This document shows positions 1-8,056 of a DNA stretch of 64,000 nucleotides, piece by piece. Position 1 is the stretch's first letter. The number at the start of each line of letters is the position of its first letter. The stretch is from the NCBI RefSeq assembly GCF_017876315.1, contig NZ_JAGINU010000004.1, positions 1 through 64,000 on the forward strand, in the 5' to 3' direction. The notes below the pieces were generated by a model. That model was not told the DNA's origin and searched no databases. It saw only the letters and a list, made by a program, of their open reading frames with translations. The translations under genes were made by a program, and so were the position numbers. This DNA is from Pseudonocardia parietis (GTDB taxonomy: Bacteria; Actinomycetota; Actinomycetes; Mycobacteriales; Pseudonocardiaceae).

Positions 1-243
1 TGTACCGGGGTGGCACGACACATCGCGTCGACGTGTCGTCGGCAGGACCGTCTGTCAGGTCTCGGACGCCGCTCGACGGGCGCGTCACCGAGGCCCGATC
101 GCCAACTCGCCCGGCACGCTCGGTCAGTCCGGCCCGCAAAGGCAGGGCCGGCTCGGGCGACGTAGCGGTGGGTCGGCGGCATAAGCGTGGACGTGTTCCG
201 GCGAACCCTTTCCAGTCCGAGAACCGTTGAATCGTGATCCAGA

Positions 244-259
244 ACTCTGGATCCAGGAT
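244..259. promoter_or_regulatory. TGGATCCA-centred putative GntR operator
   Basis: The sequence reads ACTCTGGATCCAGGAT, a near palindrome around GGATCC. Similar sites lie in front of gntR, ilvC and the amidohydrolase operon. No gene could be supported in bases 1-353, so the promoter this copy would control is unclear; it may belong to a gene left of the window. Operator function is inferred. Confidence 0.4.
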
Positions 260-353
260 GCGCTGAAGTTAACCGGGCTCTCCCGGAGTGTCAACTGCCT
301 CACAAGCTACGGAGCGCGACGTACTCACGCCACGGCCCACGCGCCCGGGATGC

Positions 354-1247
354 TTACGAAGACGGAATCAGCCGGTCAGCGGCCAGTCGGGCGGTCTCGG
401 CCAGGTGCTCGGCCACGATCGCGATCCGTTCGGTGTTGAGCAGCCGGTTCGGGGTGATGACCCAGAACGTCCGCCGTGCGACGATCCGGTCGTGCAGCAC
501 CGGCCGCAGACGTCGGTCACCGTCAGCGAGAAAGCACGGCACCAACCCCAGTCCAACCCCCGCCGCGGCCGCCTCGACCTGCGCGAACAGGTTCGTGGTC
601 CGGAAAACGACGTTCGCCCGGGCCGCGATGTCCTCGGCGCTCTGCAGCTCGGGGAGATCGAGCAGCGAGGCGACGAACCAGACCATGTCATGGTCGGCCA
701 AGTCGTCGGGGTCGCGGATGCGCGACCGGCCGGCCAGGTAGTCGGGACTGCCGTAGATCCGCAGTTCGTAGTCGCAAAGATGATCGATCCGGAACCCGGG
801 CCGCTCGGGCCGGTGGATCGTCACGGCGAGGTCGAACTCCCCCACCCCGTAGTCGAGCAGGTGACTCTTGGTCACCAGCTCGATCTGGATACCGGGATGG
901 ACCCGGCGGAGTCGACTGAGCCCTGGCGCGATCACCGAGCCGCCGAAACCGTCGGTCGCCACGATCCGAACCGTCCCCCGCGGACTGTGTCCGTCGTCGG
1001 TCACCGCGCCGCGCGCGGCATCGGCCTCCGCCTCGATCCGCTGGGCGTAGGGCAACAGTCGCCGCCCTGCCGCCGTCGGAGTCCAGCCACGTGGCGTCTT
1101 GTCGAACAGGCGCTGCCCCAGCTGCTTCTCCAACGCGCTGATCCGCCGCCGGATCGTCGTGTGCTCGACTCCCATCCGCTCGGCCGCGACGGTGAGGCGC
1201 CCGTAGCGGGTCAGCTCGAGGAAGTAGCGGAGGTCTTCGAGATTCAC
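354..1247 (-). CDS. LysR-family transcriptional regulator
   Basis: 297 residues, the usual LysR length. The N-terminus (about residues 1-60) is a LysR winged helix-turn-helix (NLEDLRYFLELTRYGRLTVAAERM, then TTIRRRISALEKQLG), and the rest is the periplasmic-binding-like effector domain. It starts with GTG. It is divergent from the dehydrogenase operon starting at 1347, with a 99-bp gap, which is the classic arrangement of a LysR protein controlling its neighbour and itself. The effector is probably an intermediate of that pathway, but this is inference. Confidence 0.9.
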   Translation of the reverse strand: MNLEDLRYFLELTRYGRLTVAAERMGVEHTTIRRRISALEKQLGQRLFDKTPRGWTPTAAGRRLLPYAQRIEAEADAARGAVTDDGHSPRGTVRIVATDGFGGSVIAPGLSRLRRVHPGIQIELVTKSHLLDYGVGEFDLAVTIHRPERPGFRIDHLCDYELRIYGSPDYLAGRSRIRDPDDLADHDMVWFVASLLDLPELQSAEDIAARANVVFRTTNLFAQVEAAAAGVGLGLVPCFLADGDRRLRPVLHDRIVARRTFWVITPNRLLNTERIAIVAEHLAETARLAADRLIPSS

Positions 1248-1346
1248 GTGTGCATTCTTGCACAGCGACCGTGCTCAACTTCGTCTTGAGTGTGCTGATT
1301 TGCCCGTCGATAGTGACTACGAACTCGACACGAACGGAGCGTGACA

Positions 1347-2234
1347 ATGAGCGTCATCGGATTCGTCGGCCTGGGCAACATGGGCGGGCCCATGGCGGCG
1401 AACCTGGTCAAGGCCGGGTACGACGTGCAGGGATTCGACCTCGGCGAGGAGGCGACGACCAAGGCAGCCCGGGCGGGCGTCACGATCGTCTCCTCTGCCG
1501 ACGAGGCCGGCGAGGGTGCCGACGTCCTGGTGACGATGCTGCCGAAGGGCGAGCACGTGCGCGCCGTTCTGCTGGGTGAGAACGGTCCGCTCACCCGGTT
1601 GAAGCCGGGCGGTCTCGTGGTCGACGCATCCTCGATCGACGTCGCGACCAGCCGGGACCTGCACACCGCGGCCACCGAACGCGGCCTGCAGGTGCTCGAC
1701 GCCCCGGTCTCGGGCGGCGTCGCAGGAGCCACCAACGGCACGCTCACCTTCATGATCGGCGGCACGGCGGACGCGCTCGCCGCGGCCATGCCGGTCCTCG
1801 ACGTGATGGGGTCGAAGTTCTTCCACGTGGGGGACGCCGGCGCGGGGCAGGCGGTCAAGGCCTGCAACCAGATGGTGGTGGGCGCGAGCCTCGTCGCGGT
1901 TTCCGAGGCCTTCGTCCTCGCCGAGCAGCTGGGTGTGTCGAACCAGAACCTGTTCGATGTCCTGAGCACCTCGTCGGGCAACTGCTGGGCGCTGCACAAC
2001 TTCACCCCGCGCCCGGGGCTGGTCGAGGGCTCGGCCGCCGACAACGGCTACGCGCCCAAGTTCGCCGCCGCCCTGCTGGCCAAGGACCTCGGTCTGGCTG
2101 CGAGTGCTGCGGAGAGCGTCGGGGTCCAGCTCGTCGTCGGCGCCGGCGCACGGGAGACGGTCGACAAGTTCGCCGCGACCGACGGCGGGCTCGACTCGTC
2201 CGCCGTGATCAAGGCCGTCGACGTCAGCTCCTGA
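1347..2234 (+). CDS. NAD(P)-dependent oxidoreductase, 3-hydroxyisobutyrate dehydrogenase-like
   Basis: 295 residues. The N-terminal Rossmann fold shows GFVGLGNMGGPMAANL at about residues 5-20. The beta-hydroxyacid dehydrogenase substrate motif DAPVSGGVAGATNGTLT follows near residue 120, and the catalytic-lysine helix GAGQAVKACNQM near 170. Family members oxidise 3-hydroxyisobutyrate, tartronate semialdehyde or similar beta-hydroxyacids; the substrate cannot be read here. The ATG at 1347 is preferred over the in-frame GTG at 1341 because GGAG lies seven bases upstream. It is the first gene of a four-gene operon. Confidence 0.9.
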   Translation: MSVIGFVGLGNMGGPMAANLVKAGYDVQGFDLGEEATTKAARAGVTIVSSADEAGEGADVLVTMLPKGEHVRAVLLGENGPLTRLKPGGLVVDASSIDVATSRDLHTAATERGLQVLDAPVSGGVAGATNGTLTFMIGGTADALAAAMPVLDVMGSKFFHVGDAGAGQAVKACNQMVVGASLVAVSEAFVLAEQLGVSNQNLFDVLSTSSGNCWALHNFTPRPGLVEGSAADNGYAPKFAAALLAKDLGLAASAAESVGVQLVVGAGARETVDKFAATDGGLDSSAVIKAVDVSS

Positions 2235-2269
2235 TCACCGACCAGAACGACCCGGAAGAGGACATTTCC

Positions 2270-3733
2270 ATGAGCACGAGCACTCCCGATTTCCTGAACT
2301 ACGTCGACGGCAGCTGGGTCGGCGCGCGCAACGACGAGTGGATCGACGTCGTCAGCCCACGCAATCGGCAGGTGATCGCCCGTGTCCCGCGCGGCGCCGA
2401 GAAGGATGTCGCCGACGCCGTCGACGCGGCCGGGCGTGCCTTCCCGGGCTGGCGCGACACCGCGCCGCGGGCCCGCGGCCGCCTGCTGCAGCAGATCGCC
2501 GACGCGATCGAGCCGCACGTGGAGAGGATTGCCCGCCAGATCGCCGAGGAGAACGGCAACGCCCTGCGGACCCAGGCCCGCGGCGAGGTCCAGTACGCGA
2601 TCGACGTCTTCCGCTACTTCGGTTCCGTCGCGAGCGAGACCAAGGGCGAGACGATCCCACTCAACGCGCACGTGCTCGACTACTCCCGCCGTGAGCCGAT
2701 CGGCGTCGTCGGCGCGATCGTGCCGTGGAACGCCCCGGTGCAGCTGGCGTCGATGAAGATCGCGGCCGCACTCGCCGCCGGCAACACGCTGGTGCTCAAG
2801 GCCGCCGAGGACGCCCCACTGGCCGTCCTCGAAATCGTCAAGATCTGCGCCGAGTTCCTGCCCGCCGGCGTGCTGAACTGCGTCGTCGGCTACGGCACCG
2901 AGGCCGGCGAGGCGCTCATCACGCACCCCGCGGTCCGCAAGCTGTCCTTCACCGGCTCGACCGCCGTCGGCAAGCGCGTCATGTCTGCCGCCGCCGAGCG
3001 GATCGTGCCGGTCTCGCTGGAACTCGGCGGCAAGAACCCGCAGATCGTCTTCCCGGACGCCGACGAGGACTGGGTCGCCCAGGGCGTCGTGACCGGCATG
3101 CGGTTCGTCCGCCAGGGCCAGTCCTGCACCGCGGGCTCCCGGTTGTTCGTGCACCGCTCGATCGTCGACTCGTTCGTCGAGAAGGTCACCGCCCACCTCG
3201 CGAAGCTGAAGGTCGGCGACCCGCTGGACGAGGCCACCGACATGGGTGCCGTGGTCAACCAGAAGCAGTTCGACCGGGTCTGCGGCTTCATCGACGAGGG
3301 CCTGCAGCGCGGCGACGCCCGGGTCGCCATCGGTGGGCGGCCGCCGTCGGAGGGCCCGCTCTCGGAGGGTTACTACATCGAGCCCACCGTATTCGTCGGG
3401 ATCGAGAACTCCTGGCGGATCGCCCAAGAAGAGATCTTCGGGCCGGTCCTGTGTGTGATCCCGTGGGACGACGAGGACGAGGTCGTCCGGATGGCCAACG
3501 ACACCCACTACGGGCTGTCCGCCTTCATCTGGACCCACGACATCGGCAAGGCGCTGCGCACCGCCCACTCGATCGACGCCGGCTGGGTGCAGGTCAACCA
3601 GGGCGGCGGCCAGGTACTCGGCCAGTCCTACGGCGGGTACAAGCAGAGCGGCATCGGTCGTGAGTTCTCCCTCGAGGGCATGCTGGAGAGCTTCACCGAG
3701 CGCAAGCACGTCTCCGTCGACACCTCGCGCTGA
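2270..3733 (+). CDS. Aldehyde dehydrogenase (NAD-dependent, ALDH superfamily)
   Basis: 487 residues, full length. It has the PWNAP motif (about residue 151), the general-base glutamate in LELGGKNPQIV, the nucleophile cysteine in GQSCTAGSRL, and EEIFGPVL near the C-terminus. It oxidises an aldehyde to the acid; the exact substrate is unknown. It lies 35 bp after the hydroxyacid dehydrogenase and 9 bp before the hydratase, so it is co-transcribed. An alcohol-to-aldehyde-to-acid sequence for the first two genes is plausible. Confidence 0.93.
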   Translation: MSTSTPDFLNYVDGSWVGARNDEWIDVVSPRNRQVIARVPRGAEKDVADAVDAAGRAFPGWRDTAPRARGRLLQQIADAIEPHVERIARQIAEENGNALRTQARGEVQYAIDVFRYFGSVASETKGETIPLNAHVLDYSRREPIGVVGAIVPWNAPVQLASMKIAAALAAGNTLVLKAAEDAPLAVLEIVKICAEFLPAGVLNCVVGYGTEAGEALITHPAVRKLSFTGSTAVGKRVMSAAAERIVPVSLELGGKNPQIVFPDADEDWVAQGVVTGMRFVRQGQSCTAGSRLFVHRSIVDSFVEKVTAHLAKLKVGDPLDEATDMGAVVNQKQFDRVCGFIDEGLQRGDARVAIGGRPPSEGPLSEGYYIEPTVFVGIENSWRIAQEEIFGPVLCVIPWDDEDEVVRMANDTHYGLSAFIWTHDIGKALRTAHSIDAGWVQVNQGGGQVLGQSYGGYKQSGIGREFSLEGMLESFTERKHVSVDTSR

Positions 3734-3742
3734 GGCACTGTG

Positions 3743-4603
3743 ATGCCCCTCAGTGCCTTCACCGACGAGCTGGGCCGGGTCCTGCGGACAGACCCGACCG
3801 CCGACCTGGTCGTCGACCGGGTCGCCGTGCAGACCGTCGACGACGTCGCCGTGGTGACGCTGTCGAAGCCCGAGGCACGCAACGCCCTGTCGCTGGCCAG
3901 CTGGCGACGTCTGCACACCGTGTTCGAGCAGCTCCGCGGACACGCTGGCCTGCGGGCCGTCGTCGTCCGCGGAGCCGGTCCCGACGCCCTCGCGGCCGGT
4001 GCCGACATCAAGGAGTTCCCGCAGACCCGGCTGGGTGCCGCCGCCGCGACCGACTACAACGAGTCGATCGCCCGCGCCCTGCGCGCGGTCTCCGCGGTCC
4101 CGGCGCCCGTGATCGCCTCGATCCACGGGCTCGCGGTCGGCGGCGGCTGCGAGCTCGCCGCGGCGTGCGACGTCCGGATCGCCTCCACAGCAGCACGCTT
4201 CGGCATCCCGATCGGCAAGCTGGGCGTGACCCTCGGCTACACCGAGACGTCGGCGGTGGCCCGGTTGATCGGGCCGGCAGAGCTGAAGTACCTGCTGTTC
4301 AGCGGCGAGATCGTGCCCGCGGCCGAGGCGCACCGGATCGGTCTCGTGCAGCGGCTCACCGAACCCGGCGAGCTGACCGACACCGTCATCGCGTTCGTCG
4401 AGCGCATCCGCGCGCAAGCCCCGGTCACGATCCGGGCCGCGAAACTCGTGTCGGACATGGCCGGCCGGCCGCTGACCGACATCGATGCCGACCTGCTGTC
4501 GCGGCTGCACGTCGAGGCCTACGACGGCGCGGATCTTCGCGAGGGTGTCGCCGCGTTCAGCGAGCGCCGGTCACCGGTGTTCGGCACGAAGGGAGAGGAC
4601 TGA
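3743..4603 (+). CDS. Enoyl-CoA hydratase/isomerase family protein
   Basis: 286 residues of the crotonase fold. The oxyanion-hole segments are ALAAGADIKEF (about residues 84-94) and HGLAVGGGCELAAACDVRIAS (about 130-150). Its partner, a CaiB-type CoA transferase, starts one base after its stop. It would hydrate or isomerise an enoyl-CoA formed in this pathway. The N-terminus is about 25 residues longer than usual. GTG at 3740 and ATG at 3743 are adjacent; the ATG has the better spacing from GAGG. Confidence 0.9.
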   Translation: MPLSAFTDELGRVLRTDPTADLVVDRVAVQTVDDVAVVTLSKPEARNALSLASWRRLHTVFEQLRGHAGLRAVVVRGAGPDALAAGADIKEFPQTRLGAAAATDYNESIARALRAVSAVPAPVIASIHGLAVGGGCELAAACDVRIASTAARFGIPIGKLGVTLGYTETSAVARLIGPAELKYLLFSGEIVPAAEAHRIGLVQRLTEPGELTDTVIAFVERIRAQAPVTIRAAKLVSDMAGRPLTDIDADLLSRLHVEAYDGADLREGVAAFSERRSPVFGTKGED

Positions 4604-4604
4604 C

Positions 4605-5813
4605 ATGGGAGCACTCGACGGGATCCGCGTCGTCGACCTCACCCGCTACCTGTCGGGGCCGACGCTGACGATGCTGCTGGCCGACATGGGCGCCGACGTC
4701 GTCAAGGTCGAGACCCTGCCGACGGGCGACCCGGCCCGTCAGTCCGGCCCGTTCCAGGACGCCGAGAGCGTCTACTACATGGCCTCGAACCGGAACAAGC
4801 GCAGCGTGGCCCTCGACCTGCGCAGCGACGAGGGGGCCGCGGCGCTGCGGCGGCTGATCGCCGAGGCCGACGTGTTCGTCCAGAACTTCAAGCCGGGCAC
4901 GGTCGAGAAGATGGGCGTCGGCCCGGAGGCGATGCGGGAGCTGAACCCGCGCCTGGTCTACGTCTCGCTCAGCGGGTTCGGTCAGCGTGCACCCGGGTCG
5001 GAGCTGGCCGGCTTCGACCAGACCGCGCAGGCGATGTCCGGGTTGATGAGCGTCACCGGTACCGAGGAGACCGGTCCGCTGCGCGTCGGTATCGCGGTCG
5101 CCGACTCGGCGACGGGCGTGTTCGGCGCCGTGGGTGTGCTGTCCGCGCTCTACGAGCGTGAGCGCACCGGCCGCGGGACCGTCGTCGAGGGCTCGCTGAT
5201 GCAGTCGATGCTGACGCTGCTGTCCTACCAGGCCCAGAAGTACCTCAGTCTGGGCGTGACTCCGGGCCAGGACGGCAACGACCACCCGATCATGTTCCCG
5301 CAGGGCACCTTCAAGACCCGTGACGGCGCGATGACCCTCGCCTGCGGCAACGAGAAGATGTGGCAGCGCCTCTGCGGGGTCCTCGGGACGCGGGAGTGGG
5401 AGAACGATTCCCGCTTCGCCAGCAACGCCGACCGGATGGACAACCGGACCGAGCTGCGCAAGCTCATCGAGGAGGTCCTGGCCACCCGAACCACCGAGGA
5501 GTGGCTCGAGATCGTCGGCGCCGGCGCTGTGCCGTGCGGCCCCGTCCTCACGATCCCCGAGGCGCTTGAGCATCCCATCACCGCCGGGCTGGACATGGTC
5601 GCCGAGGTCGACCACTCGACACTCGGCACGATGAAGGTCCTCGGCCAGTCGGTGAACATCGGCGACCCCGATCCCGAGTGGTTGCACCGGCCCGCTCCGA
5701 TGCTCGGCGAGCACACCGAGGAGGTCCTCACCGGCGCCGGCTACAGCGCGGACGAGGTGGATCTCATGGTCGTCGCCGGGCATGCCGCACAGTGGCGCAA
5801 GGCCGGCGGCTGA
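4605..5813 (+). CDS. CaiB/BaiF-family (class III) CoA transferase
   Basis: 402 residues, typical size. The start MGALDGIRVVDLTRYLSGP and the phrase VKVETLPTGDPAR are family hallmarks. The catalytic aspartate is in GFDQTAQAMSGLMSVTG at about residue 140. These enzymes move CoA between carboxylic acids through a glutamyl- or aspartyl-CoA intermediate. Here it would activate the acid made upstream so that the hydratase can act. It is the last gene of the operon and is followed by a strong hairpin. Confidence 0.92.
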   Translation: MGALDGIRVVDLTRYLSGPTLTMLLADMGADVVKVETLPTGDPARQSGPFQDAESVYYMASNRNKRSVALDLRSDEGAAALRRLIAEADVFVQNFKPGTVEKMGVGPEAMRELNPRLVYVSLSGFGQRAPGSELAGFDQTAQAMSGLMSVTGTEETGPLRVGIAVADSATGVFGAVGVLSALYERERTGRGTVVEGSLMQSMLTLLSYQAQKYLSLGVTPGQDGNDHPIMFPQGTFKTRDGAMTLACGNEKMWQRLCGVLGTREWENDSRFASNADRMDNRTELRKLIEEVLATRTTEEWLEIVGAGAVPCGPVLTIPEALEHPITAGLDMVAEVDHSTLGTMKVLGQSVNIGDPDPEWLHRPAPMLGEHTEEVLTGAGYSADEVDLMVVAGHAAQWRKAGG

Positions 5814-5830
5814 GCGGAGCCCGCCGCAAC

Positions 5831-5872
5831 CGGTGCCGGCCACGTTCCCCGCCAGGAACGCGGCCGGCACCG
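5831..5872. terminator. Bidirectional hairpin between convergent genes
   Basis: Near-perfect inverted repeat of about 18 bp (CGGTGCCGGCC arm, short CCGCCA loop) between the stop of the CoA transferase and the stop of gntR. There is no clear T-tract, as is common in high-GC actinobacteria. Its position between converging stops supports terminator function on both strands. Confidence 0.7.
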
Positions 5873-5886
5873 GCCTCGACCCGATG

Positions 5887-6594
5887 TCAGCTCGCGGCAG
5901 AACCGCCGAGCGAGATCACGAGCTTCTCTGCCGCCTTTCCGAGGTGCCGGCGCACCGCCGCCTCCGCGGCGTCCGCTTCCCGGTCGCGCAGGGCCAGCGC
6001 GATCTCCTCGTGCTCGCGCCATGCACTGTCGAAGACGTTGGTCGAGTGCAGGACGCTGACCATCGCACGCTCCACGATCGACCACACCGGCACGATCGCT
6101 CGCTGGAAGTGCAGGTTGTGGGTCGCCGAGAGGATCGCCATGTGGAACTCGCGGTCCGCGGCCAGCAGCTGCCCGGCGTCGTAGGAGGCGAACGCGGCTC
6201 CGTGCTCGTCCACGATCGCCTGGATCCGTCGGAGGCTCTCGTCCGACGCATGCTCGGCGACATTGCGCACCGCACTCGACTCCAGCGCGGTGCGTACCTC
6301 GTACACCTGTCGCACGTCGGACTCGGTCAGCGGCCGTACCGCCACTCCCCCGCCGGGCACGTTCTCGAGCAGGCCTTCCGCGACCAGATCGGGTATCGCA
6401 GCCCTGATCGGCATCCGGCTGACGCCGAGCTGACGGGCCACCTGGACCTGGTTGAGCTTGCCGGACGGAATCTCCTCGAGCGCGATCGCCAGACGCAATC
6501 GATCCCGCACCGTCCGTACGAGCGTGGTCGTGTCGCGAGGCGGAAGCTGCTCCAGCGCAGAGCTCTTCGCCGATCCGGCGTCCTCGGTTGTCAT
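5887..6594 (-). CDS. GntR-family regulator, FadR/FCD subfamily
   Basis: 235 residues. The N-terminal winged helix (about residues 25-90) has RDRLRLAIALEEIPSGKLNQVQVARQLGVSRMP in pieces typical of GntR. The C-terminal helical FCD ligand domain shows YEVRTALESSAVRNVAEHA and DREFHMAI with metal-binding-type Asp and His positions. Such proteins are usually repressors released by a carboxylic acid. A TGGATCCT site 45 bp upstream of its own start, and related sites before ilvC and the amidohydrolase operon, suggest autoregulation and a local regulon. Confidence 0.9.
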   Translation of the reverse strand: MTTEDAGSAKSSALEQLPPRDTTTLVRTVRDRLRLAIALEEIPSGKLNQVQVARQLGVSRMPIRAAIPDLVAEGLLENVPGGGVAVRPLTESDVRQVYEVRTALESSAVRNVAEHASDESLRRIQAIVDEHGAAFASYDAGQLLAADREFHMAILSATHNLHFQRAIVPVWSIVERAMVSVLHSTNVFDSAWREHEEIALALRDREADAAEAAVRRHLGKAAEKLVISLGGSAAS

Positions 6595-6638
6595 CGTGAC
6601 ACCCTCCCGTTGCTCGCAGAGCGAAACTAGCAGCGAGG

Positions 6639-6654
6639 CTTGTGGATCCTGAAG
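6639..6654. promoter_or_regulatory. Putative GntR operator in the gntR promoter
   Basis: CTTGTGGATCCTGAAG lies 45 bp upstream of the gntR start. It shares the TGGATCC core with sites at 244-259, 7842-7861 and 7918-7931. Autoregulation is inferred from position. Confidence 0.5.
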
Positions 6655-6755
6655 CCAGCGGTTGCATCGCCACCGTTCGTGGGCCGCGGGCGCCGGCTAC
6701 TCACACGAACGGTCCGGCAGGCGATGGTGAACCGCCGGCCGGACCGTCGAGCGAC

Positions 6756-7769
6756 TCACGCCGTCTCGGTGATCTTCCGGTCGACCCAGGGCATCATGTC
6801 GCGCAGCCGGGCGCCGACCTGCTCGATGCCGTGCTCCTTACCCTCGGCACGCAGCCGCAGGAAGTTGGGACGTCCGTTGTCGTCCTCGGCGATCCACTCC
6901 TTGGCGAACGTGCCGTCCTGGATCTCGGTGAGGATCCGGCGCATCTCGGCACGGGTGTCACCGTTCACGATGCGCGGCCCACGAGTCAGGTCGCCGTATT
7001 CGGCCGTGTCGCTGCACGAGTACCGCTGGCGGGCGATCCCGCCCTCATAGACGAGGTCGATGATCAGCTTCATCTCGTGCAGGACCTCGAAGTAGGCGAT
7101 CTCCGGCTGGTAACCGGCCTCGACCAAGGTGTCGAACCCCGCCTGGATCAGCGCCGAGGCACCCCCGCACAGAACCGCCTGCTCCCCGAAGAGGTCGGTC
7201 TCGGTCTCCTCGGCGACCGTGGTCTCGATGACCCCGGCCCGGGTACCGCCCAGTCCCTTCGCATAGGCGAGAGCGAGCTGCATGGCGTTGCCCGAGCCGT
7301 CTTGATCGACCGCGACCAGGCACGGCACCCCGTGCCCGTCGACGAACTGACGACGAACGAGGTGCCCCGGCCCCTTCGGCGCGACCAGCGCGACATCCAC
7401 CCCGGCAGGGGCCTCGATGTATCCGTACCGGACGTTGAACCCGTGGCTGAAGATCAGCAGCTTGCCCTGGCCCAGGTTCGGCGCGATCTCATCGGCGTAC
7501 AGCGATCGCTGGACGGTGTCGGGCGCCTGCACCGAGATGATGTCCGCCTCGGCCGCGGCCTCTGCGGGGGTGACGACCCGCAGGCCCTCCTCCTCGGCCT
7601 TCGCACGCGACTTCGATCCCTCGGGCAGGCCGACGCGGACGTCGATGCCCGAGTCGCGCAGGCAGAGCGCGTGCGCGTGCCCCTGACTGCCGTACCCGAT
7701 GACGGCGACCTTGCGACTCTGGATCGCTCCCAGGTCGGCGTCGTCGTCGTAGTAGACGGTGGCGGTCAT
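6756..7769 (-). CDS. ilvC: Ketol-acid reductoisomerase, class I
   Basis: 337 residues, normal for class I. VIGYGSQGHAHAL (about residues 24-36) is the NADPH-binding loop, VALVAPKGPGHLVRR is the KARI hallmark, and FEVLHEMKLIIDLVYEGG carries the Mg-binding acids. It converts 2-acetolactate-type acids to 2,3-dihydroxy acids in branched-chain amino acid synthesis. No ilvB, ilvN, ilvD or leu gene is nearby; it sits among catabolic genes and has a perfect 20-bp palindrome in its promoter. It may be a paralogue working on a pathway intermediate. The internal ATG is chosen because the longer form adds 22 non-family residues. Confidence 0.93.
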   Translation of the reverse strand: MTATVYYDDDADLGAIQSRKVAVIGYGSQGHAHALCLRDSGIDVRVGLPEGSKSRAKAEEEGLRVVTPAEAAAEADIISVQAPDTVQRSLYADEIAPNLGQGKLLIFSHGFNVRYGYIEAPAGVDVALVAPKGPGHLVRRQFVDGHGVPCLVAVDQDGSGNAMQLALAYAKGLGGTRAGVIETTVAEETETDLFGEQAVLCGGASALIQAGFDTLVEAGYQPEIAYFEVLHEMKLIIDLVYEGGIARQRYSCSDTAEYGDLTRGPRIVNGDTRAEMRRILTEIQDGTFAKEWIAEDDNGRPNFLRLRAEGKEHGIEQVGARLRDMMPWVDRKITETA

Positions 7770-7841
7770 CGGTCCACTTCCTTCCGAACTGTCTGAACGG
7801 CTCCCTTGGCGCGAAGCCGCGGAGAAACGTAGCACCAGTCT

Positions 7842-7861
7842 GTCTCCTGGATCCAGGAGAC
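7842..7861. promoter_or_regulatory. Perfect 20-bp palindrome, probable operator of ilvC
   Basis: GTCTCCTGGATCCAGGAGAC is self-complementary over all 20 bases and lies 73 bp upstream of the ilvC start. It is the best match to the TGGATCCA-type sites of this locus, so it is the probable high-affinity site of the adjacent GntR regulator. The regulator assignment is inferred. Confidence 0.65.
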
Positions 7862-7917
7862 AGGATCACCGATTCTCTTCGGTGTCTTGAGGCACTGCAC
7901 CTCTCCGGGTATCCTTG

Positions 7918-7931
7918 ATCCTGGATCCACA
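7918..7931. promoter_or_regulatory. Putative GntR operator upstream of the amidohydrolase operon
   Basis: ATCCTGGATCCACA lies 126 bp before the first amidohydrolase start and 57 bp from the ilvC palindrome. The two sites share one divergent promoter region, so one regulator could control both directions. Confidence 0.5.
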
Positions 7932-8056
7932 CATGCCTACAGCGATGCTCCGTCCGCACTGCGGAGATCGCGGCGGCGGGCGGCCAGGCAGGCCGCCCGA
8001 GCATCTCGTGGCGCCAGCCACGGTCATCACGAGACTCGAAAGGTCCGTTCCCGAAC

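Noticed and set aside
2048..4510. 820-residue open frame on the minus strand over the aldehyde dehydrogenase and hydratase genes
   Set aside because: It is an antisense shadow of high-GC genes. It has no domain motifs, while the plus strand shows complete families.
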